Assembly: GCA_024277955.1 (NCBI GenBank)
Contig: JAJRUE010000264.1
Location: forward strand, 1 to 12,371
Length of the DNA: 12,371 nucleotides
Direction of reading: 5' to 3'
Source: Alphaproteobacteria bacterium
GTDB taxonomy: Bacteria; Pseudomonadota; Alphaproteobacteria; Rhodobacterales; Rhodobacteraceae
The notes beneath the pieces are model-generated. The model saw only the letters and a program-made list of their open reading frames with translations, did no database searches and was not told where the DNA came from. Each line of letters starts with the position of its first letter. Positions within the stretch are counted from its first letter, which is position 1. Shown one piece after another: positions 6,551-12,371 of the stretch. The position numbers and the translations under genes were made by a program.

Positions 6551-6603
6551 CGTATCAACTCCTCGCGTTTTCGGGACCATCCCGCAATCTCGCGTCTGAA
6601 CAG

Positions 6604-6632
6604 AATATGTATGCTGCAGCGCGGCATTTCAA
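6604..6632 (-). promoter_or_regulatory. Probable sigma-70 promoter of phaP
   Basis: Minus strand: -35 TTGAAA (6632-6627, 5 of 6 to consensus), a spacer of exactly 17 bases, and -10 CATATT (6609-6604, 4 of 6). The expected transcript start near 6597 gives a leader of about 47 bases before phaP. The spacer is almost wholly filled by the TGC-rich operator arm at 6611-6626, an arrangement expected for a repressed promoter. Confidence 0.65.
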
Positions 6633-6656
6633 GGCTTTTCTGCCGCAGCGCAGCAT
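6611..6656. promoter_or_regulatory. Probable PhaR operator: paired TGC-rich inverted repeats
   Basis: ATGCTGCAGCGCGGCA (6611-6626) and TGCCGCAGCGCAGCAT (6641-6656) are inverted copies of each other, matching at 13 of 16 positions, 14 bases apart. Both are rich in TGC/GCA, the known PhaR recognition style. One arm lies inside the phaP promoter spacer, the other just upstream of the -35 box. Two sites would allow cooperative binding. Binding itself is inferred. Confidence 0.6.
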
Positions 6657-6666
6657 TTTTTGCGGG

Positions 6667-6690
6667 AACCGTTTGGAATCAACCGTTTGG
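6667..6690. repeat. Short tandem repeat straddling the phaC stop codon
   Basis: AACCGTTTGG occurs at 6667-6676 and 6681-6690, separated by AATC, with the phaC stop (6681-6679) at the boundary. It looks like a local slippage duplication; no function is evident. Confidence 0.6.
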
Positions 6691-8475
6691 CTTGGCCAGA
6701 ACATAGGTACCGGGGGCGGGGCACAGCACCGGGTGGGTCGAATCACCCGGCTGGCGGGCGGGGATCTTCTTGCCCGAACGTTGCGCCAGCCACTTGCCCC
6801 AGCGCGGCCACCAGGATCCTTCGTGGAACTCGGCGTTCTCGCGCCACTCGCGTGCGTCCAGGTCCAGGTCGGGGTTGGTATAGTGGCCATATTTCCCCTT
6901 GCTGGGCGGGTTGACGATGCCGGCGATATGGCCGCTTTGCGAAAGGATGAATGTCTTGTCGGCCGAGCCCATCTGGCGCACCCCGTCATAGCTAGAAGTC
7001 CAGGCGGCGATGTGGTCGGTTTCGCAGGCGATGGCGCATAGCGGCACATCCACGTCCTTGATCGACAGCTCTTCGCCCAGCAGCGGGAATTTTCCCTTGG
7101 CGAACAGGTCGTCCTGACACAGGCCGCGCAAATATTCGATGGCCATGCGCGCCGGCAGGTTGGTGCCGTCGCCATTCCAGTACAGCAGGTCAAAGGCCGG
7201 CGGCGGCTCGCCCATCATGTAGCTGCGGATCGCCGGACGGTAGATCAGATCGTTGGCGCGCAGGAACGAAAAGGTGCGCGCCATGAAGAACTTGTCCAGA
7301 ACCCCGTTTTCCCTGACCTCTTCTTCGATCGCGTCCATGAAGTCGTTGGCCAGGAACACCCCCACTTCGCCCTGATCGGAAAAATCGGTGAGCGTGGTAA
7401 AGAACGTCGCGCTCTTGATCGACTTGTCCTTGCGCTTTTTCATCAGCGAAAGCGTCAGCGCCAGCGTCGCCCCGGCGATGCAATAGCCCACCACGTTGAC
7501 CTTCTTGACGTTGCAGATCTGCTTGACCTCGTTGATCGCGGTGAGGAAACCTTCCTCGACGTAATCATCCATCCCGACATCGGCATAGGACGCATCCGGG
7601 TTCACCCAGGACACCACGAACAGCGTAAAGCCCTGGTCGACGATCCACTTGATGAGACTGCTTTTTGCTTTCAGATCAAGGATATAGAACTTGTTTATCC
7701 AGGGTGGAAAGATGATCAGCGGGGTTTCGTGGACCTTTTCGGTGGCCGGCGAATACTGGATCAGCTCCATCATCCGGTTGCGATAGACGACCGCGCCGGG
7801 CGTGGTGGCCAGGTTTTCCCCGACCTTGAACGCCTCGGGGTCGGCCAGCGTCACCAGCAGTTCGCCATCGTTGGCTTCCAGATCGCGCACCAGGTTTTCC
7901 AGCCCCTTGACCAGCGATTCCCCATCGGTTTCCAGGGCGCGTTCCAGCGCTTCGGGGTTGGTGGCCAGGAAATTCGACGGGCTGAACATGTTCATGATCT
8001 GCTGCGAAAAATACCCCAGCCGCTTGCGGTCCTTGTCGTCGAGCCCCTCCAGATTCTGCACCGCATCCGCCACCGCCTGCGCGTTCAGCAGGTATTGTTC
8101 CTTGAGGAAATGGAAATACGGGTTTGCATCCCACAACGGGTTGGCAAAGCGCGGGTCGCGCCGCGAAGTTTCCGACGTCTTTTCGGGAACCGCGCTCGCC
8201 CCCAGCAGTTTCTGGGCCTCGGCGTAATGGCGCAGGGACTCGCTCCAATAGGCGACCTGCTGTTCGATCAGCTTTTCGGGATGCGCCATCACTTCGGTCG
8301 TGTAGGCGGCCATCGCCTTCATGAACAGATCGGGGCCGGGGCCCTGCAATCCGGGGCGTACCTCGCGCTTGTGGCCGAGCACCGCCATCAGGCGCTGCGA
8401 CAATTCCTCGATCCGGGCAAGATTGACGTTCAATTTCGCCAGGTCCGGGCCTGTGTCGTTTTCGTCCGTTGCCAT
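6679..8475 (-). CDS. phaC: Class I poly(3-hydroxyalkanoate) synthase PhaC
   Basis: A 598-residue cytoplasmic, granule-bound synthase that polymerises (R)-3-hydroxybutyryl-CoA into PHB. Class I enzymes are about 560-630 residues and act without a PhaE or PhaR subunit. The N-terminal PhaC_N region covers about 105-275 (DPRFANPLWDANPYFHFLKE). The alpha/beta-hydrolase catalytic region follows with nucleophile Cys332 in VVGYCIAGATLA, Asp487 in CETDHIAAW and His516 in SGHIAGIVNPP. The lipase box reads GYCIAG rather than the common GYC(L/I)GG; I believe this occurs in other alphaproteobacteria. The start is ATG 8475-8473, with only a weak purine-rich stretch upstream. Transcribed toward phaP, divergent from phaZ, with a PhaR-like site between. 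No terminator is seen after it, so read-through into phaP is possible. Confidence 0.97.
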   Translation of the reverse strand: MATDENDTGPDLAKLNVNLARIEELSQRLMAVLGHKREVRPGLQGPGPDLFMKAMAAYTTEVMAHPEKLIEQQVAYWSESLRHYAEAQKLLGASAVPEKTSETSRRDPRFANPLWDANPYFHFLKEQYLLNAQAVADAVQNLEGLDDKDRKRLGYFSQQIMNMFSPSNFLATNPEALERALETDGESLVKGLENLVRDLEANDGELLVTLADPEAFKVGENLATTPGAVVYRNRMMELIQYSPATEKVHETPLIIFPPWINKFYILDLKAKSSLIKWIVDQGFTLFVVSWVNPDASYADVGMDDYVEEGFLTAINEVKQICNVKKVNVVGYCIAGATLALTLSLMKKRKDKSIKSATFFTTLTDFSDQGEVGVFLANDFMDAIEEEVRENGVLDKFFMARTFSFLRANDLIYRPAIRSYMMGEPPPAFDLLYWNGDGTNLPARMAIEYLRGLCQDDLFAKGKFPLLGEELSIKDVDVPLCAIACETDHIAAWTSSYDGVRQMGSADKTFILSQSGHIAGIVNPPSKGKYGHYTNPDLDLDAREWRENAEFHEGSWWPRWGKWLAQRSGKKIPARQPGDSTHPVLCPAPGTYVLAKPNG

Positions 8476-8499
8476 TGGCGCCCATCCACCCTAAGTTTT

Positions 8500-8514
8500 C
8501 TGCACTTGCAGCAT
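8500..8514. promoter_or_regulatory. Candidate PhaR operator between divergent phaC and phaZ
   Basis: CTGC-ACTT-GCAG (8500-8511) is a perfect CTGC/GCAG dyad with a 4-base spacer, the form reported for PhaR sites in Paracoccus. Extended to 8514 its minus strand begins ATGCTGCA, the same octamer as the phaP operator arm at 6611-6618. It lies 25 bases upstream of phaC and 69 upstream of phaZ, so one bound protein could affect both. Promoter boxes for these genes are not clear; a weak TATGCT on the minus strand (8518-8513) overlaps the site. Confidence 0.5.
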
Positions 8515-8580
8515 AGCCGGTTGCCCTGCCTTGGGAAAGACCTGCCGGCCGATGCGCCAAGAAATGAAAGGGACCGACCG

Positions 8581-9843
8581 ATGCGTTTCATGGCGACCTA
8601 TGACCTGATGGAAACCGCCCGCACCACCAACCAGTGGCTGGGGGCGACGGCGCGCGCGCTTGGGGCTTACCCGGCCATGGCGATGTTTCCCGGGCCGATG
8701 GCCGCCATGCTTGGCGCCTGGGGCGAGGTGACCGAACGCACCTTTGCGCGCATGGTGACCAAGCCGGACTGGGGCATCGCATCGGTGGTGGGCGAGGACG
8801 GCCGCGATCACGTGGTCACCGTCGAAAAGCTGGTGACCAAGCCTTTTGGCGACCTGATCCACTTCAACGCCCAGGGGCGCAGGCCGCGCCCGCGCCGGGT
8901 TCTGCTGGTGGCGCCGATGTCGGGCCACTATGCGACGCTGCTGCGTTCGACGGTGATCAGCCTGCTGCCCGACTGCGAAGTCTACATCACCGACTGGCAC
9001 AATGCGCGCGACATTCCGGCCAGCAAGGGCAAGTTCGACATTGAAGACTATACGCTCTACCTTGTTGATTTCATGCGGTTCCTCGGGCCTGACATCCATG
9101 TCATCGCGGTTTGCCAGCCGGCCCCGCTGACGCTCGCCGCCACCGCCTATCTGGCCGAACAGGACGCCTCTGCCCAGCCGCGGTCGCTGACCCTGATCGG
9201 CGGGCCGATCGACCCCGACGCGGCGCCGACCGACGTGACAGACTTTGGCGCCCGGGTGACGATGGGGGTGCTGGAAGAAACCATGATCCAGCGCGTCGGC
9301 TTCAAGCATCCTGGCGCCGGACGGTTGGTCTATCCGGGCCTTTTGCAGCTCGCATCGTTCATCTCGATGAACGCCGAACGCCACGCCAGCGCGTTCAGCG
9401 ACCAGATTTTGCATGTCGCCCAGGGCAAAGGGTCGGACCATGACAAGCACAACCGTTTCTACGACGAATACCTCGCGGTCATGGACATGACCGCCGAATT
9501 CTACCTGTCCACGGTCGAGCGGATTTTCAAGAACCGCGAAGTTGCGCGAAACGATTTCGTGGTGGACGGGCACAAGGTGGATATCGGCGCGATCACCGAT
9601 GTTGCCGTGAAAATCGTCGAAGGCGAAAAGGATGATATTTCCGCGCCGGGTCAATGCCTTGCGGCGCTGGACCTGCTGACCGGCCTGCCCGACTCGAAGA
9701 AAGCCAGCCACCTTGAACCGGGCGCCGGCCACTACGGGATTTTCGCCGGCCGCAGCTGGCGCGAAAACATCCGCCCGCTGGTGCTGGATTTCATCGACAC
9801 CAATTCCCCCAGAAAACCGGCCAAACGGCTCAAATCCGTGTAA
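8581..9843 (+). CDS. phaZ: Intracellular poly(3-hydroxybutyrate) depolymerase PhaZ
   Basis: A 420-residue cytoplasmic, granule-associated depolymerase with no signal peptide, the usual length for the PhaZ1-type intracellular family. It cleaves native amorphous PHB. The nucleophile is Cys178 in HVIAVCQPAPLTLAATAY, the family's VCQP box (Cys in place of lipase Ser). Asp351/352 in EGEKDDISAPGQC and His384 in EPGAGHYGIF complete the triad. The early segment YITDWHNARDIPASKGKFDI (135-154) is also typical. The start is ATG 8581, preceded by AAAGGGA; ATG 8590 is a less likely start because it is farther from that site. Divergent from phaC, so synthesis and breakdown genes share a 105-base control region. 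Convergent with the hydrolase gene downstream, 21 bases away. Confidence 0.95.
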   Translation: MRFMATYDLMETARTTNQWLGATARALGAYPAMAMFPGPMAAMLGAWGEVTERTFARMVTKPDWGIASVVGEDGRDHVVTVEKLVTKPFGDLIHFNAQGRRPRPRRVLLVAPMSGHYATLLRSTVISLLPDCEVYITDWHNARDIPASKGKFDIEDYTLYLVDFMRFLGPDIHVIAVCQPAPLTLAATAYLAEQDASAQPRSLTLIGGPIDPDAAPTDVTDFGARVTMGVLEETMIQRVGFKHPGAGRLVYPGLLQLASFISMNAERHASAFSDQILHVAQGKGSDHDKHNRFYDEYLAVMDMTAEFYLSTVERIFKNREVARNDFVVDGHKVDIGAITDVAVKIVEGEKDDISAPGQCLAALDLLTGLPDSKKASHLEPGAGHYGIFAGRSWRENIRPLVLDFIDTNSPRKPAKRLKSV

Positions 9844-9845
9844 AC

Positions 9846-9860
9846 CCGCCCCGCGGGCGG
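9846..9860. terminator. Possible bidirectional hairpin between convergent phaZ and hydrolase genes
   Basis: CCGCCC, loop CGC, GGGCGG occupies most of the 21-base gap between two convergent stops. The 6-bp all-GC stem could slow polymerase from either side. There is no T-run, so intrinsic termination is uncertain. Confidence 0.35.
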
Positions 9861-9864
9861 CGCG

Positions 9865-10575
9865 TCATCGCAACACCAGCGGCGCCGCCAGCCATTCCCC
9901 AAGCAGCCGGCTGACCGTCTCCGGCTGCTCGAGGCTGGGCAGATGGCCAGCCCCTTCGACCACCTCAAGGCGGGCGCCGCGCACCAGTGTGGCGATGAAT
10001 TCATGGCGGCGTCTGGGGCAGATGCGATCATGTTCGCCGCACAGAACAAGCGTCGGAATCTTCAGCTTTCTCAATGTCTTCTGCTGATCGGGGCGGCGCT
10101 GCATCGCGCGTGATTGACGGGTATAGACCTCGGCCCCCAGGTCGGTGGCCATGCGCAGCACCATGTCCAGAATTTCGCGCCGGTGCGGGCCGTCCGCCAG
10201 ATCGTCCGGCCCCAGGTCAGCCTGGATCGCTTCGCCCAGCCGCCCGGCGCGCGCCTTGACGATCTGTTCTTCGCGCGCCGCCGCCGCGCTGGGGGTTTCG
10301 CCTTGAGCATTGGTGGCAATCAGGGCAATGCGGCTGACCCTTTCCGGGGCGCGGCGCTGGATTTCCATGGCCACCATGCCGCCAAGACCGTGGCCGGCGA
10401 TGGCGAAACGGTCCAGCGCGCGGGCCAGAACCTGCTCGGCCAGTTGCTCGACCGTGTCGGCGGCGGTGAGCGGCGCCAGATGCAGGCTGTGGTTGGCGGA
10501 AAGCGCGACGATCTGCGGCGCAAACAGCCTGGCGTCGCACATCATTCCGGGCAAAAGGATCAGCGGATCGGACAT
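9865..10575 (-). CDS. Alpha/beta-fold hydrolase with the nucleophile serine replaced by glycine
   Basis: A 236-residue cytoplasmic alpha/beta-hydrolase fold protein. It opens with the oxyanion-side motif LILLPGMMCDARLF (5-18). The nucleophile elbow reads AIAGHGLGGMVAMEI (58-72). In relatives this is G-x-S-x-G-G; here position 63 is Gly (codon GGT; AGT would be Ser). The other triad members look present: Asp183 in VLCGEHDRICP and His211 in EGAGHLPSLEQP. The start is ATG 10575-10573, with TAGGAA just upstream. It may be a catalytically dead fold, a binding or regulatory protein, or a recent loss-of-function change. The substrate cannot be named. The link to PHB metabolism is only by position: it is convergent with phaZ. 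Confidence 0.88.
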   Translation of the reverse strand: MSDPLILLPGMMCDARLFAPQIVALSANHSLHLAPLTAADTVEQLAEQVLARALDRFAIAGHGLGGMVAMEIQRRAPERVSRIALIATNAQGETPSAAAAREEQIVKARAGRLGEAIQADLGPDDLADGPHRREILDMVLRMATDLGAEVYTRQSRAMQRRPDQQKTLRKLKIPTLVLCGEHDRICPRRRHEFIATLVRGARLEVVEGAGHLPSLEQPETVSRLLGEWLAAPLVLR

Positions 10576-10635
10576 TTTTCCTACGACTTGATCAAGCTCG
10601 CAGCCCTTGTCGGACGAGTCCGCGCGCTGGTCAAC

Positions 10636-10692
10636 CGGGATTCCCCGAGTTTCCCGCTATTACGGGAAAAGTGCAAAAATCGGGCAATTTTT
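10636..10692. repeat. Cluster of overlapping inverted repeats in the spacer between the two hydrolase genes
   Basis: TTTCCCG (10650-10656), loop CTATTA, CGGGAAA (10663-10669) is a perfect 7-bp palindrome. A second CGGGA at 10636-10640 could pair with TCCCG instead. AAAAAT (10675-10680) and ATTTTT (10687-10692) form another dyad. The spacer (10576-10746) lies upstream of the first hydrolase gene and is AT-rich in its right half. It could hold an operator or an alternative-pairing leader; nothing identifies the regulator. Confidence 0.5.
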
Positions 10693-10731
10693 CGCCAGTT
10701 CACGCATAGTTTTGTTCGATTAATGCAAGCC

Positions 10732-10757
10732 AAAAAAAACCACGGCTCAGGCCCCGT
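10732..10757 (-). terminator. Weak terminator candidate overlapping the end of the second hydrolase gene
   Basis: On the minus strand a short stem, ACGG (10757-10754) with CCGT (10745-10742), surrounds the stop codon. It is followed by GG and eight T (10739-10732). The U tract is good but the stem has only four base pairs, so termination is likely partial at best. Confidence 0.3.
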
Positions 10758-11499
10758 CGGCGGCCTGGATCACCTCGCCAAGGCTGGTTTCGATCAGCGC
10801 CAGGCAGGCCGGGGTCGAAAACCGGTGATCGGCGCCCTTGACGATGGTCAGGCGGATATCGTCGCCGCGCGCTTGCTCGAGCAGGCGAAGCGGCACCGAA
10901 AGGGCGACCGAACTGTCGGCGTCGCCCTGCAGAAGCCGCGTCGGAAAGGGCAGATCCAGCGGGGCGCGAAGCACAAGCTGGCGACGCCCGTCTTCTATCA
11001 GCCGGCGGGTGACGAGATAGGGTTCGTCATATTCGGACGGCAGGAAAATCCGGCCGTTTTCCATCAGTTCCGCCCGCTGATCGGCGTCGAATCCGGCCCA
11101 GAATCCATCCTCGGTAAAATCTGGTGCTGCGGCAATTCCAACAATTCCGGAAATTTTTTCTTTTATTTTCCGTGCGAGAATTAGACTAATCCAACCTCCC
11201 ATCGAAGATCCGACCAGGATCTGCGGCCCATCGGTCAGCCGCTCGACGATTTCGCGCGCATCCGCCGCCCAGTCCCCGATACAGCCGTCTTCGAACCGCC
11301 CCGACGACACCCCGTGCCCCGAATAGTCGAACCGCAGAAAGGCCCGGTCCTGGTCGCGCGCCCAGGCTTCGAGGTGGACCGCCTTGGTGCCTTCCATGTC
11401 CGATTTCAGCCCGGCCAGAAACACGATACCCGGCCCCCTGCCTTCGGTTTTCACATAGCCAAGCCTGCGCCCGGTGCTTGTGGTCAGAAAATCCGTCAT
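10747..11499 (-). CDS. Alpha/beta hydrolase, ABHD10-like (thioesterase/esterase type)
   Basis: A 250-residue cytoplasmic serine hydrolase. Key pieces: FLRFDYSGHGVSSGRF (54-69), nucleophile elbow GSSMGG with Ser99, acid Asp195 in QGDADSSV, and base His225 in VKGADHRFS. The wording GSSMGGW after a DYSGHG(V/x)S box resembles bacterial homologues of mitochondrial ABHD10, a depalmitoylating thioesterase. The bacterial substrate is not established, and I would call it only a small-ester or thioester hydrolase. The start is ATG 11499-11497, with AGGGGGCGGA just upstream; a longer frame to 11604 adds a basic, unconserved-looking stretch crossing the thrS promoter region. An AT-rich patch (11131-11190, 20 of 60 G/C) encodes residues about 104-123. 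The gene is divergent from thrS. Confidence 0.88.
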   Translation of the reverse strand: MTDFLTTSTGRRLGYVKTEGRGPGIVFLAGLKSDMEGTKAVHLEAWARDQDRAFLRFDYSGHGVSSGRFEDGCIGDWAADAREIVERLTDGPQILVGSSMGGWISLILARKIKEKISGIVGIAAAPDFTEDGFWAGFDADQRAELMENGRIFLPSEYDEPYLVTRRLIEDGRRQLVLRAPLDLPFPTRLLQGDADSSVALSVPLRLLEQARGDDIRLTIVKGADHRFSTPACLALIETSLGEVIQAADGA

Positions 11500-11557
11500 T
11501 TCCGCCCCCTTTTTTTGCTTTTGCGCCACGCTAGCCAAGTCACGGCAAAACACAATC

Positions 11558-11586
11558 TTGACTTTGCCCCCGCTGCGCGCCAAACC
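11558..11586 (+). promoter_or_regulatory. Possible thrS promoter
   Basis: TTGACT (11558-11563, 5 of 6 to the -35 consensus) is followed after 17 bases by CAAACC (11581-11586), a poor -10. A good -35 with a degenerate -10 is common in Rhodobacterales. It leaves a leader of about 50 bases before the thrS start. No T-box or attenuator-like structure is seen in the 146-base divergent spacer. Confidence 0.35.
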
Positions 11587-11645
11587 GCGCCGACAAACCC
11601 GCAACCGGGCGTTTCGTAGGCGCCAAAACGACGAGGAGGCCCCGA

Positions 11646-12371
11646 ATGGCCCAGATTTCTCTCACCTTCCCCGATGGCCATGCGCGCGAATTCGACTCCG
11701 GCGTAACGCCCGCCGATGTCGCCGCGACGATCTCGAATTCGCTGCGCAAAAAGGCGATTTCCGCCACCGTCAACGGCAAACACTGGGATCTGCAGTGGCC
11801 GATCACCGAAGATGCCTCGATCGCCATTCACACCATGGCCGACGAAGCCCAGGCGCTCGAACTGATCCGCCACGATGCCGCCCATATCATGGCGCGCGCG
11901 GTGCAGGAACTGTGGCCCGATGTGAAGGTGACGATCGGCCCGGTGATCGAAAACGGCTGGTATTACGATTTCGATCGCGAAGAGCCTTTCACCCCGGAAG
12001 ATCTCGGCGAGATCGAGAAAAAGATGAAGGAAATCATCAACCTGCGCGATCCGGTCCGCACCGAGATCTGGGACCGCGACCGCGCCATCCGGTTCTATCG
12101 CGACAATGACGAGCCCTACAAGGTCGAGCTGATCGAGGCGATCCCCGGCGACGAGCCGCTGCGCATGTACTGGCACGGCCACTGGCAGGATCTGTGCCGC
12201 GGCCCGCATCTGCAGCACACCGGCCAGGTGCCCGCCGACGCGATCAAGCTGATGAGCGTGGCGGGTGCCTACTGGCGCGGCGACAGCGACCGCGCCATGC
12301 TGCAACGCATCTACGGCGTGGGGTTCCGCAACCGCAAGGATCTGAAAGCCCATCTGCACATGCTGGAAGAG
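11646..12371 (+). CDS. thrS: Threonyl-tRNA synthetase (5' part, cut by window end)
   Basis: The first 242 residues of ThrRS, which charges tRNA-Thr; full-length enzymes are about 640-650 residues. The N-terminal TGS domain covers about 1-62 (MAQISLTFPDGHAREFDSGV). Next is the editing (SAD) domain with HDAAH (His76, His80), the WYYDFD segment (105-110), and CRGPH (Cys184, His188). These four residues match the editing-site residues known in E. coli ThrRS (73, 77, 182, 186), so removal of mischarged Ser should be intact. The start of the catalytic domain is visible at the end (SVAGAYWRGDSDRAMLQRIYG). The start is ATG 11646, with a perfect AGGAGG at 11634-11639. An essential housekeeping gene, divergent from the hydrolase gene. 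Confidence 0.97.
   Translation, partial: MAQISLTFPDGHAREFDSGVTPADVAATISNSLRKKAISATVNGKHWDLQWPITEDASIAIHTMADEAQALELIRHDAAHIMARAVQELWPDVKVTIGPVIENGWYYDFDREEPFTPEDLGEIEKKMKEIINLRDPVRTEIWDRDRAIRFYRDNDEPYKVELIEAIPGDEPLRMYWHGHWQDLCRGPHLQHTGQVPADAIKLMSVAGAYWRGDSDRAMLQRIYGVGFRNRKDLKAHLHMLEE

Noticed and set aside
7729..8580. N-terminal extension of the phaZ frame back into phaC
   Set aside because: Antisense to phaC and unlike any depolymerase. ATG 8581 with AAAGGGA upstream gives the normal family length.
8491..9732. 413-residue minus-strand frame opposite phaZ
   Set aside because: Antisense shadow of a clear depolymerase gene; no motif of its own.
10576..10746. A tRNA or other structured RNA gene in the AT-rich spacer
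   Set aside because: No cloverleaf, no GGTTCRA-like T arm and no CCA end. Only short hairpins are present.
11500..11604. 35-residue N-terminal extension of the second hydrolase
   Set aside because: ATG 11499 has a good ribosome-binding site and gives the family's normal N-terminus. The extension is basic and crosses the likely thrS promoter.

Overview
The window is GC-rich DNA, apart from a few AT-rich patches, with tight gene packing and strong G/C bias in codon third positions. Gene content and protein style point to an alphaproteobacterium, most likely Rhodobacterales (Roseobacter/Rhodobacter type). The strongest marker is the divergent phaZ / phaC-phaP-phaR polyhydroxybutyrate locus. This placement is inference from gene content; no marker search was run.

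Left end (1-2976, + strand). The 3' end of an unrecognised gene is followed by a decayed polar amino acid ABC uptake operon. The ATPase gene carries a one-base frameshift after its Walker A motif. Its 3' end is fused in frame to an internal piece of a periplasmic amino-acid-binding protein, and two permease genes that look intact follow. Next comes a DegT/StrS-type PLP aminotransferase (3076-4311), convergent with a LysR-type regulator (4379-5341, - strand).

Centre (5402-9843). This is the PHB granule locus. phaR (regulator), phaP (phasin) and phaC (class I synthase) lie on the - strand, and phaZ (intracellular depolymerase) diverges on the + strand. PhaC builds the polymer, PhaP coats the granule, PhaZ mobilises it, and PhaR is expected to sense granules and repress phaP and itself. 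TGC-rich dyads sit exactly where PhaR operators would be expected: inside the phaP promoter, between phaC and phaZ, and upstream of phaR. Between phaP and phaR is a strong Rho-independent terminator. Just before it is a hairpin whose loop shows CTCCTCCC, the signature of the alphaproteobacterial 'cuckoo' small RNAs. This makes the phaP 3' UTR a candidate sRNA source.

Right end (9865-12371). Two alpha/beta hydrolases lie on the - strand. The first has Gly in place of the nucleophile Ser. The second is ABHD10-like with an intact triad and an unusual AT-rich codon patch. Divergent from them is the 5' part of thrS (threonyl-tRNA synthetase), cut by the window end.

No tRNA, rRNA, insertion sequence or CRISPR array was seen. 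No gene-free stretch longer than 300 bases exists.
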